This document shows, piece by piece, positions 1 to 8,544 of a stretch of DNA of 64,000 nucleotides. Under the pieces are notes generated by a model that worked only from the letters and a program-made list of their open reading frames with translations, was not told the origin of the DNA and did not search any database. Source of the DNA: J054 sp965223095 (GTDB lineage: Bacteria > Pseudomonadota > Gammaproteobacteria > Steroidobacterales > GCA-2729495); NCBI GenBank assembly GCA_965223095.1, contig OZ244979.1:1054001-1118000 (forward strand). Reading direction: 5' to 3'. A program made the translations under genes and the position numbers. The stretch's first letter is position 1, and each line of letters starts with the position of its first letter.

Positions 1-93
1 GACGATATCGCCGTTAAACCCCTGCTGGCGCAATGAAACGATGGTTTGTCCTGCCGCATGGCCCGCGCCCGCGATGATGATGGTTTCCGGCAT
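1..93 (-). CDS. FAD-dependent NAD(P)H reductase (ferredoxin/rubredoxin reductase type), 5' part only
   Basis: Only the first 31 codons are inside the window; the gene runs off the left edge. The N-terminus reads MPETIIIAGAGHAAGQT, a beta strand followed by a GxGxAA dinucleotide-binding loop, then SLRQQGFNGDI. This is the usual opening of ferredoxin--NAD(P) reductases that serve Rieske-type oxygenases or P450s, and of rubredoxin reductases. That role is inferred from the first motif only. The start is the ATG at 93-91. It is divergent from the quinone oxidoreductase at 236, so the 142 nt between them should hold both promoters. Confidence 0.6.
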   Translation of the reverse strand, partial: MPETIIIAGAGHAAGQTIVSLRQQGFNGDIV

Positions 94-235
94 ATGAGTG
101 GCTTTATTCTTTGGTGATTATCGATGGCCTATGAGATGTCCGCTGAAAGCGGAATCTTTGGACCCATCACAGCATTATACTCACGCTCTCACAAAGTCGG
201 TCTGCATTGCGGAAAATACTGAGAAATTCAAGATT

Positions 236-1210
236 ATGAGCAAAGCAATACTTATTGATGAGTTTGGTGGCCCTGAAGTCATGCATTGGCGTGACATAGA
301 GATCAAGGCGCCAAAGGCCCATGAGGTCTTGGTTAGGCATAGCGCTATTGGCCTTAATTTCATCGATACCTACCATCGAACGGGCCTATATCCCTTGGAT
401 TTACCAGCCAGTATTGGCACTGAGGCGGCGGGCGTTATCGTGGCCATCGGTACAGCGGTTAAAAGTTTGCAGGTGGGGGATCGTGTTGCTTGGACCGGCG
501 TACCGCCTGGCGCCTACGCCCAAGAGCGTATTTATCCGGCTGATCGGCTAGTGCCGCTACCTAATGGCGTTGACGACCGCACGGCCGCGGCTTGCTTACT
601 CAAAGGCTTGACCGCTTGGTACTTATTGCATCGAAGTTATGCCGTCCAAGCTGGCGACACGGTGCTGTTGTATGCGGCGGCCGGTGGCGTGGGCCAAATC
701 CTTACGCAGTGGGCGGCCGCCCTGGGCGTTCGTGTTATTGGTGTGGCGAGTAGTGAAGCCAAGGTGGCCTTAGCCCAGCAAGCTGGATGTGTCGAGGTCA
801 TCTTAGCCGATGCCGCTGATTTTGTTGCGCGCGTTCGTGACTACACCGGCGGCGAGGGCGTAGCGGCCGTCTATGATTCCGTGGGGCAAGATACGTTCAT
901 GCAGTCTTTAGATTGTCTACGTACTCACGGCACGATGGTAACTTACGGTAACGCATCTGGCCCAGTTGAACCTTTTTCGCCGATGGAATTGGCTCGTCGA
1001 GGTTCGTTGTTGCTTACCCGGCCGGTGCTCTTTGATTTTATTAAAACCTCCCAACAGCTTAATCACGCCGCCAAGGAGTTGTTTGCGGTGCTTGAATCGG
1101 GTGCGGTAAAGATCAGCGTCAATCAAACCTATGCTTTGCGCGATGCCGCGCAAGCTCACCGTGACTTGGAAGCACGGCGAACTGTTGGTTCGTCAATACT
1201 ATTGCCTTAG
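236..1210 (+). CDS. qor: NADPH:quinone oxidoreductase, zinc-independent MDR family
   Basis: Cytosolic medium-chain reductase that passes electrons from NADPH to quinones or other enones. The N-terminal GroES-like fold contains GLNFIDTYHRTGLYP, the family signature. The Rossmann domain has AAAGGVGQILTQWAAALG at about residues 145-165. No zinc-ligand cysteines are visible. I start at ATG 236 (MSKAILIDEFGG), giving 324 aa, the usual size for Qor. An in-frame upstream ATG at 98 would add 46 residues with no family resemblance. It converges with the SLC13 permease gene, with 3 nt between the two stop codons. Physiological substrate is not deducible. Confidence 0.9.
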   Translation: MSKAILIDEFGGPEVMHWRDIEIKAPKAHEVLVRHSAIGLNFIDTYHRTGLYPLDLPASIGTEAAGVIVAIGTAVKSLQVGDRVAWTGVPPGAYAQERIYPADRLVPLPNGVDDRTAAACLLKGLTAWYLLHRSYAVQAGDTVLLYAAAGGVGQILTQWAAALGVRVIGVASSEAKVALAQQAGCVEVILADAADFVARVRDYTGGEGVAAVYDSVGQDTFMQSLDCLRTHGTMVTYGNASGPVEPFSPMELARRGSLLLTRPVLFDFIKTSQQLNHAAKELFAVLESGAVKISVNQTYALRDAAQAHRDLEARRTVGSSILLP

Positions 1211-1213
1211 CTT

Positions 1214-3577
1214 CTAGGGCACCGGTGTGAGGGGCCAAAACACCGGCAGTAGGAGCATAACCAACACGAAGATCACGCAGGTCAGCGGTACGCCCATCTT
1301 AATGTAATCGGAAAACCGATAACCGCCGGGGCCCATCACCAGAATGTTCGCCGGGTGCGAGATGGGGCTAGTAAAACTGGCCGAGGCGGCCATGGCCACG
1401 GCCATCATGGCCGTTTGCGGCATGATGCCCATTTCACCACAGGCCGATAACACAATCGGCGACATGAGCACCACCAGGGCGGCCGTGGGAATGATCATGG
1501 TACCCAAGGCCGTTACGCCATACAGTCCCATGATGACGGGCCACGGACCCAGGTCACCCAAAGATGCCATGACCATGCTGGCGAGATATTCGGCCGTGCC
1601 CGTTTCTTCCATGGCGATGCCTAAGGGCAGCATACCGGCGATTAGAAACACCGCTCGCCACTCAATGGCCCGGTACGCTTGCTCCATGCTGATGCAGCGG
1701 CCTAAAACCATCATGCTGGCGCCCACAATGGCGGCAATGGAAATGGGTATCCAGCCTAGTAATACGGTGGTTACGACGGCGAGCATGATGCCACCGGCCA
1801 GTGGCGCGCGGCTGGTATCGTCTTCTTGTATGCTGACGGGAGTAAGCACCAACAGATCCGGGTCGTCACTCAGTAGCACGAGTTTTTGCCGGGGCCCCAC
1901 AAACAATAAGGCATCGCCAAACTGCAGTTTCAGTTGATCGAGATCGCTGCGAATGGATTTACCCGAGCGCAGCACGGCGGATAGTTCGAGACCGTACTTG
2001 TCGCGAAAATTTATGTCGGCAACCAGAGTGTCTGCTAAAGGTGATTGCGGGGCGAGGGTTGCCTCTAGGGTTGTCAGTCGGTCTGAGTCAAAAACATTAA
2101 GACTGCGTGGTACGCTTCCGCCGATTTCCAGCTCCTGTAAGCCCCTCAGCACGTCTAGGTCTTCTGGTCGACCTTGGATCAGTAGCAAGTCTCCGCCCAA
2201 GATCACTTGGTCGGGGTCGGGTAGGACGTCTAAGTTGCCTTCTCTAAATATCGCCAGCAGTCGAAAATCGAAGGCGTCGCCCAGCCTGCTTTTAGCTAGG
2301 GTTGCGCCACCGAGTTTCGATTCCCGCGGTACGCGTACGACAAAAATGCGTTCTTGCAGACGGTAGACTTCCGTAAGATCGCTTTCCGTGACGGCTGTAA
2401 TCTCGCTAAATTCTTGCGTTTTGTCCAAATCGTCCAAGACTTCTTCGCTGCCTTGTAAAAGCAGCCGGTCACCAGCGCGCAGAGGAACCAGGGCGAGGTT
2501 TACGCGGCGGACCAAGTCCTTGCGGCGAATGGCCACGACGTTGGCGCCAAATCGGCGGCGAAATTCAGAATGATGCAAGAGTTCCCGAATCAAGTTTGAA
2601 TCGTCCGCAACCTCCACTTCCACGAGTTTTATTTTCGCCGAAACCAAGGTGTCCATCAGCGGTGCTTCGCGCTCGATGACCAGGTCGCTCCAATGGCGCA
2701 GCTCTTCGAAGCGATCTAACCGACCCTGAACCAGCAGCCGATCATTGGCTTGTAGTACCGTTTTCCGCGACGGTAGCGTCTCTACTCGGTTACTGCGTTC
2801 CAGGGCCATTACGATCAAGCCAGCGGCGGAACCAATACGACTTTCCGCCAAAGTCTTACCGACCATCACGGACTGGGCCGGCACGGTCATTACAAAGTTA
2901 CTTTCTTGCAATCCATACTGCGTGCGCAAGTTACGCTGGCTGCGTTGTGATTGTGAGGCCGGATCGTGCCGGGGCAGAATCAAGCGGCCAACAAAGGCGA
3001 TAAATAGAACGCCGCCGAGGAATGCGCCGACACCGACGCCGGAGTAGTCAAATAACGCGAAGGGTTGTTCTCCCGCCTGCGCCAAGGCGCCGCTGATGAG
3101 CAGATTAGGCGGCGTGCCCACCAAGGTGGTTAGGCCGCCGAGCAGAGTGCCGAAGGCCATGGGCATCAATAGCACCGAGGGCGGCGTTTCTGTCCGGCGG
3201 GCAATTTCCATGGTGACCGGCAACATCAGGGCCGCAACGCCGATGTTGTTCATGAAGGCTGACAGCACACCGGCTGTCAGGGTTAAGACGATGATCAGCG
3301 GTATTTCCTTGCGGCCCGCAACTTTCATGACTTCTCGCCCGAGAATGTTGGCAATGCCGGTGCGGGTTAAGCCCTCACTGAGAATAAACATGGCCCAAAC
3401 TGTGACAACGGCGGCGTTGCTAAACCCCGACAGGGCTTCGCTGGGGGAGACTAGGCCGCTTAGTGCGAGGGCGCTTAAGACCAACAGCGCGACCAAATCC
3501 ATCCTGATCCACTCAGTAATAAAGAGGACTAGCGCCACCGCTAAAATCAGCAGAACCAAGATGATTTCAATATTCAC
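1214..3577 (-). CDS. SLC13/DASS-family permease with four cytoplasmic RCK_C (TrkA-C)-like repeats
   Basis: Inner-membrane anion permease of the divalent anion:Na+ symporter type. Two hydrophobic halves flank a large soluble insert. The transport motifs NNIGVAALMLP, TLVGTPPNLLIS and TSPISHPANILVMG are visible in the two halves. The insert of about 370 residues holds four repeats of roughly 75 residues, each ending like LLVQG, LLLQG, LLIQG or LLFVG. These match RCK_C ligand-binding modules; two copies are usual. I prefer the GTG start at 3577, which puts the first helix right at the N-terminus as in relatives. A TTG at 3625 would add 16 residues and lies 13 nt after GAGGAG. It follows the 5-oxoprolinase gene on the same strand, probably co-transcribed. 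Substrate unknown; sulfate, dicarboxylate or 5-oxoproline are possibilities. Confidence 0.85.
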   Translation of the reverse strand: MNIEIILVLLILAVALVLFITEWIRMDLVALLVLSALALSGLVSPSEALSGFSNAAVVTVWAMFILSEGLTRTGIANILGREVMKVAGRKEIPLIIVLTLTAGVLSAFMNNIGVAALMLPVTMEIARRTETPPSVLLMPMAFGTLLGGLTTLVGTPPNLLISGALAQAGEQPFALFDYSGVGVGAFLGGVLFIAFVGRLILPRHDPASQSQRSQRNLRTQYGLQESNFVMTVPAQSVMVGKTLAESRIGSAAGLIVMALERSNRVETLPSRKTVLQANDRLLVQGRLDRFEELRHWSDLVIEREAPLMDTLVSAKIKLVEVEVADDSNLIRELLHHSEFRRRFGANVVAIRRKDLVRRVNLALVPLRAGDRLLLQGSEEVLDDLDKTQEFSEITAVTESDLTEVYRLQERIFVVRVPRESKLGGATLAKSRLGDAFDFRLLAIFREGNLDVLPDPDQVILGGDLLLIQGRPEDLDVLRGLQELEIGGSVPRSLNVFDSDRLTTLEATLAPQSPLADTLVADINFRDKYGLELSAVLRSGKSIRSDLDQLKLQFGDALLFVGPRQKLVLLSDDPDLLVLTPVSIQEDDTSRAPLAGGIMLAVVTTVLLGWIPISIAAIVGASMMVLGRCISMEQAYRAIEWRAVFLIAGMLPLGIAMEETGTAEYLASMVMASLGDLGPWPVIMGLYGVTALGTMIIPTAALVVLMSPIVLSACGEMGIMPQTAMMAVAMAASASFTSPISHPANILVMGPGGYRFSDYIKMGVPLTCVIFVLVMLLLPVFWPLTPVP

Positions 3578-3634
3578 AGCTTTAAAGGATAAAGCATCGC
3601 GGTTTTGACACAACCGCCGCGGCAAAAAGATTGT

Positions 3635-6600
3635 TTAGCTCCTCGGCTGCCCATAGCCCCCACCGCCCGGTGTGGAAATGCTCAGGACGTCTCCAGGGTT
3701 TAGATCTATTTCTGCACAACTCGCCAGCAACTCCCGCCTTCCACTGGCGCGAATCAACAAGTTGATTCCCGGCTGTCCCGGTTCACCACCAGCGAGACCG
3801 GCAGGTCCGGCGCGACGGTGATTCGAAATAATAGAGGCCTGCATGCTTTGCCTAAATTCGATCTGTCGAGTCACGCCTTCACCGCCCCGGAATTGTCCGC
3901 GACCGCCGCTGCCCTGGCGAATTGAGAATTCGTGCAATATCACCGGGAAGCGGAGCTCCAGCACTTCTGGATCCGTAATCAGCGAATTGGTCATATGGCT
4001 ATGCACAGCATCGCGCCCATCAAATCCCGGACCCGCGCCGCTGCCACCGCATAGGGTTTCGTAATACTGCAGTTGCTTGTTGCCGAAACTCAGATTGTTC
4101 ATGGTGCCTTGGCTACCCGCCTGCGCGCCTAGTGCGGCGAGTAGGGCGTTGGCTACACACTGAGATGTTTCCACATTACCGGCGGCCACCGCCGCGGGGT
4201 AGCGAGGATTGAGCAAGCTACCGGGCGGGATCACGATGTCGATGGGTTCTAGACAACCTTCATTTAACGGCACGTTTTGTTGAATCAAACTGCGGAAACA
4301 GTAGAGCACTGCCGCGCGGCTGATCCCCGCTGGAGCGTTTAAGTTGCCCGCGCATTGCGCAGAGCTGTTTGAAAAATCAACCCGGATACCGGTGTTATCC
4401 GTCGCAACTTGTAAGTCGACGGTGACGGTTTCGCCGCTGTCCAGACGGGCTGTTCCGCGCCCATTCTGGGATTGGGTGATGATGCTGCGCACCGCATGGG
4501 CGGCATTGTCACGAACGTGAACCATATAAGCTTGGACTGTGCGCGGGCCAAACTGCGCCAGCAGTTGCCGAAGTTCCTGCACACCCTTTTTATTGGCCGC
4601 CAATTGGGCTTTCAAGTCCGCGATGTTCTGTGCCGGATTGCGTGCGGGCCAGCTGCCTTTATTCAGATGTTTTTTTAGTGTGGTGAGTTGAAACGCACGC
4701 TGTCTCACCAGCGGAAAGGCTTCGCAACGCATGCCTTCCTCATGAATGTGGCGGCTCAAAGCGGGCATGGAGCCTGGCGTGACACCGCCCACGTCCGCAT
4801 GATGCGCGCGGCAGGCTACCAGCGCCAAGAGCTGACTTTGCGATTCATCGAAAACCGGCGTGACTAGCGTGATATCGGGCAGATGGGTACCGCCGCGATA
4901 GGGATCGTTCAGCATCCATGCATCGCCCGGTTGCAAATCGCCTTGAGCCAACACCGCACGAACGCTTTCCCCCATGGAGCCGAGGTGCACGGGAATGTGT
5001 GGCGCATTGGCGACGAGGCAGCCCGCAGGGTCAAATAGTGCGCAAGAATAATCCCGGCGTTCCTTAATATTGACTGAATGAGCTGTGTTCTGCAGCACCG
5101 CGCCCATTTGCTCGGCGATATTGACGAAATGATTGTTGAAGATTTCCAACTTTACTGGATCAACCGCGGTGTCCTCGGGCCGCCGGGTTCGTGGTTTAGA
5201 CCGTCTGATGATGAATCGTCCCCGATCGTCTCTGGTCAGCGCCCAGCCGGGGTCAACGACTAAGGTGCTACGTTCATCAACCACGAGAGCCGGGCCTTGG
5301 ATAGTTTGGCCGTGAGCGAAATATTGGCCTTGGAGGACGCTTGCGACTTGCCAGCTGCCGTCACAATAAATCTTACTTTGGCGAGTTGGGCGATTGCCGT
5401 CTGTGGTTAAGGATTCGTCAAATCTGCCCTCTGACTCACTGCGGGCGATGGCTGATACTCGCATTGCCTGTACGTGAAGTTTTTTCTCTTCACTGACGAA
5501 ACCAAACCGCTGATGGTGAGTCTGAGTGAACTGGTGCACGGCCGCTTGCAGATCACCTTGCCAGTTTACGGGGAGCGTGTGATCCGCACCTTGGATACAA
5601 AGTTCTAAAACGGCATTGGTTTCGATATCGTTTGCAACAGCCCCTTGTTCCTCCAACGCTAGCCGACATTGCTCGGTAAGCCTGTCTTTCGTGTCGTTAA
5701 GCTCGTCTAAGCTAGCCTCCTCAAATGGCGCATCGATGCTAATTTGTAGCTCTTTGCGAAGCGGCGCGATACCGATCCCGAAAGCGGACAGCACACTGGC
5801 CAAGGGATGAATGACGACGGTATCAATATCCAGGGCGTCGGCCACCTGGCATGCGTGTTGACCAGCCGCGCCACCGAAGCAACAGAGCGTGAACCTCGCC
5901 GGGTCATGGCCGCGCTGGATCGAGATGGTTTTGATGGCGTTGGCCATGTTGCTGACGGCCACATCAATGAAGCCGGCCGCAATCTCCTCCGCGGATCGGG
6001 TTTTGCCTTGCTCGGCACTGATGTCATTCGCAAGCTTCGTGAACGCTTGAACCACGGTCGCCCGATCAAGGCGCTCATCGGCGCCCGGGCCAAACAGCGG
6101 CGGAAAAAACTCCAGGGCCAGACGGCCGAGCATGAGATTGGCATCGGTAATCGTGAGGGGGCCGCCGCGCCGGTAACTTAAGGGCCCCGGTTGCGCGCCG
6201 GCCGAGTCCGGGCCCACTTGAAAACGGCCGAGGGAGTACTTCAACAATGAACCGCCACCGGCTGCGATGGTATGGATGCGAATCATGGGTGCTCGTATCC
6301 GCACACCATCGATGATGGTCTCGTTGACGCGCTCAAATTCTCCAGCGTAGAGCGACACATCCGTTGACGTACCGCCCATATCAAAACCGATGAGCCGGTT
6401 TTCGCCGATGCCAGCACATGCAGTCACCATACCAACCACACCGCCGGCCGGGCCTGACAATAGACTGTCTTTGCCACTAAATTGGGACGGGTCCGAAAGG
6501 CCACCGTTGCTTTGCATAAAGCGTAATCGACGCGGCAGTAGCGCGCTGCGCATCAGCGCTTGCTGAAATGTTTCGGTGTAGCGGCGGAGTACGGGAGACA

Positions 6601-7234
6601 AATAGGCATCGGCCACGGTGGTGTCGGCGCGACTGACCAACTTGATCAGTGGATTGACTTCGTGGGACAAGGATATTTGGGAAAAGCCGAGCGCCCGCGC
6701 AATGTCACCCGCTTGACGTTCGTGTTTGTCGAAGCGATAGCCATGCACGAAGCATATGGCCACCGCCCTATACCCTTGCTGATGACGGGCTCGCAAGTCT
6801 TGGCGCAGCCGGTCAGTGTCGAGAGTTCGTAATACCAGGCCTTGAGCATCAACGCGCTCGGCAGCTTCGATCACGTCGCCATACAGCAGGTCCGGGCGTT
6901 GAATATTTAGCGCAAACAGATCCGGGCGATTTTGATAGCCAATGCTTAGAGCATCTCCAAATCCTTGGGTAATGACGAGCACGGTCGGTTCGCCGCGCCG
7001 CTGCAGCAGTGCGTTGGTGGCAACGGTGGTGCCCATTCTGACGGCGTCGATGACGCCATGACTGTTGTCAGGGTCTATGAGGCTGCTAATGCCGGCAACG
7101 GCGGCGTCCTCATACTGTTCGGGATTTTCAGAAAGAAGCTTGCGGCAGCTCAGTTTGCCGTCTGGCGCACGGGCAATAACGTCTGTGAAGGTGCCGCCGC
7201 GGTCGATCCAGAATTGCCAACCTCGTGGAGACAT
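3635..7234 (-). CDS. oplAH: 5-oxoprolinase (ATP-hydrolysing), fused HyuA-HyuB type
   Basis: Cytosolic enzyme that opens 5-oxo-L-proline to L-glutamate using ATP. At 1199 aa it has the full length of the single-chain eukaryote-like form. The HyuA half starts with WIDRGGTFTDVIARAPDG and has a second actin-like loop, GFDMGGTSTDVSLY. The HyuB half begins near residue 690 with VDPVKLEIFNNHF and contains ERRDYSCALFD and GNVETSQCV, ending at STPGGGGYG. ATG start at 7234. The SLC13 permease gene follows on the same strand. Related hydantoinases are the alternative, but the fusion and length favour oxoprolinase. Confidence 0.9.
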   Translation of the reverse strand: MSPRGWQFWIDRGGTFTDVIARAPDGKLSCRKLLSENPEQYEDAAVAGISSLIDPDNSHGVIDAVRMGTTVATNALLQRRGEPTVLVITQGFGDALSIGYQNRPDLFALNIQRPDLLYGDVIEAAERVDAQGLVLRTLDTDRLRQDLRARHQQGYRAVAICFVHGYRFDKHERQAGDIARALGFSQISLSHEVNPLIKLVSRADTTVADAYLSPVLRRYTETFQQALMRSALLPRRLRFMQSNGGLSDPSQFSGKDSLLSGPAGGVVGMVTACAGIGENRLIGFDMGGTSTDVSLYAGEFERVNETIIDGVRIRAPMIRIHTIAAGGGSLLKYSLGRFQVGPDSAGAQPGPLSYRRGGPLTITDANLMLGRLALEFFPPLFGPGADERLDRATVVQAFTKLANDISAEQGKTRSAEEIAAGFIDVAVSNMANAIKTISIQRGHDPARFTLCCFGGAAGQHACQVADALDIDTVVIHPLASVLSAFGIGIAPLRKELQISIDAPFEEASLDELNDTKDRLTEQCRLALEEQGAVANDIETNAVLELCIQGADHTLPVNWQGDLQAAVHQFTQTHHQRFGFVSEEKKLHVQAMRVSAIARSESEGRFDESLTTDGNRPTRQSKIYCDGSWQVASVLQGQYFAHGQTIQGPALVVDERSTLVVDPGWALTRDDRGRFIIRRSKPRTRRPEDTAVDPVKLEIFNNHFVNIAEQMGAVLQNTAHSVNIKERRDYSCALFDPAGCLVANAPHIPVHLGSMGESVRAVLAQGDLQPGDAWMLNDPYRGGTHLPDITLVTPVFDESQSQLLALVACRAHHADVGGVTPGSMPALSRHIHEEGMRCEAFPLVRQRAFQLTTLKKHLNKGSWPARNPAQNIADLKAQLAANKKGVQELRQLLAQFGPRTVQAYMVHVRDNAAHAVRSIITQSQNGRGTARLDSGETVTVDLQVATDNTGIRVDFSNSSAQCAGNLNAPAGISRAAVLYCFRSLIQQNVPLNEGCLEPIDIVIPPGSLLNPRYPAAVAAGNVETSQCVANALLAALGAQAGSQGTMNNLSFGNKQLQYYETLCGGSGAGPGFDGRDAVHSHMTNSLITDPEVLELRFPVILHEFSIRQGSGGRGQFRGGEGVTRQIEFRQSMQASIISNHRRAGPAGLAGGEPGQPGINLLIRASGRRELLASCAEIDLNPGDVLSISTPGGGGYGQPRS

Positions 7235-7292
7235 CGTCGCTAATGTAACATGGTAGCGGCAAGGATAAGGGTCGCTAGCTTGGGCGATTTGT

Positions 7293-7312
7293 TAAGCAGT
7301 TCTTGCTGCTTA
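7293..7312. other. Short inverted repeat between oplAH and the ATL gene
   Basis: TAAGCAG, a 6-nt spacer and CTGCTTA form a perfect 7-bp inverted repeat. It lies in the 189-nt gap between the divergent oplAH (start 7234) and alkyltransferase-like (start 7424) genes. It has no T-run, so it is more likely an operator or chance palindrome than a terminator. Confidence 0.25.
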
Positions 7313-7423
7313 GTCGCTGGCAGTGAATGTTTGCGCCTGGTGTTGATTGTCACGGGTCGTTTATGGAGCCATCGGCAGGGCTCAACGCGTGGACGGCTAG
7401 GAGTCGATGGAACTAATTTTCTA

Positions 7424-7813
7424 ATGCCACGGGCCAAGAAAAATCACGATGCAGCCAGTCGGATTTTGCAAGTCTTGGCCGCGATACCCGTAGGGCGGGT
7501 TACCAGCTATGGGCAGGTGGCGAGCTTAGCGGGATTGCCGCGGGGTGCTCGCATGGTCGCTAGGGTGTTGCGTACCGCGCCGGAGTCGGCAAATTTGCCT
7601 TGGCATCGCGTGCTAAATGCACGCGGTTGTGTGGCTATTCCCTTGTCCAGTCCGGCCCGCGCTGAACAGATTCAGCGCCTGCGCGAAGAAGGTGTTCTTG
7701 TGCTGCGTGGTCGCGTGGATTTAGGCCGTTTCGCTTGGCAACCTCAGCTCGACGAACTGCTCTGGGCGCCTAGCGTTCAGGATTCGGCGCAATGGAAATG
7801 GAATCGGGTGTGA
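7424..7813 (+). CDS. Alkyltransferase-like protein (ATL), MGMT family lacking the acceptor cysteine
   Basis: Small DNA-binding protein of the O6-alkylguanine methyltransferase C-terminal fold. ATLs bind alkylated guanine without repairing it and hand the lesion to nucleotide excision repair. The helix-turn-helix region reads IPVGRVTSYGQVASLAGLPRGAR. At the active-site position the usual PCHRV is PWHRVL: Trp replaces Cys, the hallmark of ATLs. I start at ATG 7424 (MPRAKKNHDAASR, 129 aa); the 58 codons upstream in frame have no family similarity. The next gene overlaps its 3' end. Confidence 0.85.
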   Translation: MPRAKKNHDAASRILQVLAAIPVGRVTSYGQVASLAGLPRGARMVARVLRTAPESANLPWHRVLNARGCVAIPLSSPARAEQIQRLREEGVLVLRGRVDLGRFAWQPQLDELLWAPSVQDSAQWKWNRV

Positions 7814-8322
7814 CGAAATCAGCACAGGTTTGTTTTTCCCACGGACAAGAGAGCGGCCCCTGGGGTACGAAGATTCGTGGTATGGCAGAAACCTGCCGAT
7901 CATTGGGCTGGGACGTTGCTTCTTTGGACTACCAGGGGCTCAAGAATCCCTTGGATCGGGTTGAGCAATTGCATACCCATTGCGAAACTTTGGCTCAGGC
8001 ACCGGTCCTGGTGGGTAGCAGCATGGGCGGTTTCGTGGCATTGGCCGCCGCTGCGCGAACACCCGTGCGGGGTATTTTCTTGCTGGCTCCGGCACTCTAC
8101 TTGCCTGGCTACGCCGAGCATTTGCCGTCGCCACCAGATTGTCCCACGCAGATCATTCATGGATGGCATGATGACGTCGTGCCCTGGGCCAGCAGTTTGC
8201 GATGGGGCGAACATAGCAGCGCGCGTGTTTTGCTGTTAGATGGAGATCACCGCTTAACCGCCAATTTACCCACTATTCAAGCTGAGCTGGCTAATTTCCT
8301 TGGTGACTTAGCACAGGAGTAG
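7792..8322 (+). CDS. Small alpha/beta hydrolase (esterase-like)
   Basis: Single-domain cytosolic alpha/beta hydrolase of about 176 aa. The opening strand and oxyanion region read VCFSHGQESGPWGTK. The nucleophile elbow is VGSSMGGFVAL (Ser in GSSMGG), an Asp follows in HGWHDDVVPW, and the catalytic His is in GDHRL. The triad is complete. Length and motif order resemble YqiA/YcfP-like esterases. The start is uncertain: ATG 7792 overlaps the ATL gene by 22 nt, while GTG 7810 would form a GTGA overlap. Translational coupling with ATL is likely. Substrate unknown. Confidence 0.75.
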   Translation: MEMESGVTKSAQVCFSHGQESGPWGTKIRGMAETCRSLGWDVASLDYQGLKNPLDRVEQLHTHCETLAQAPVLVGSSMGGFVALAAAARTPVRGIFLLAPALYLPGYAEHLPSPPDCPTQIIHGWHDDVVPWASSLRWGEHSSARVLLLDGDHRLTANLPTIQAELANFLGDLAQE

Positions 8323-8328
8323 TTGGCT

Positions 8329-8544
8329 ATGTGGGTACACAAACTTGCCGCGATCGTGATGCTCGTTCTCGCGTTACTTGCTTGTGGAGGCAGTGACGAA
8401 ACAGCGGAGCTTGCACCGTCGGATAAAGCCGCCGGCAGCTTTGATGAGTTGACCGGTACACTGGATCGCGCCGGCGAAGTTGACCAGCTCAGTCGCGCGC
8501 GCAAGGGGGAGATTGATGACACGCTAGATGAGCGCGATGACTAG
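8329..8544 (+). CDS. Small hypothetical lipoprotein
   Basis: A 71-residue protein with a type II signal peptide: MWVHKLAAIVMLVLALLAC, with LLAC as lipobox and Cys19 as the predicted lipidation site. The mature part is about 53 residues, polar and charged (DELTGTLDRAGEVDQ), without cysteines. The start is ATG 8329, nine nt after AGGAG; an in-frame TTG at 8323 sits too close to that site. It follows the hydrolase by 6 nt, so it is the third gene of the ATL string. Its stop overlaps the stop of convergent glk by 4 nt. No family recognised. Confidence 0.65.
   Translation: MWVHKLAAIVMLVLALLACGGSDETAELAPSDKAAGSFDELTGTLDRAGEVDQLSRARKGEIDDTLDERDD

Noticed and set aside
98..235. 46-codon N-terminal extension of the quinone oxidoreductase
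   Set aside because: The extension has no family similarity and the ATG at 236 gives the normal 324-residue protein.
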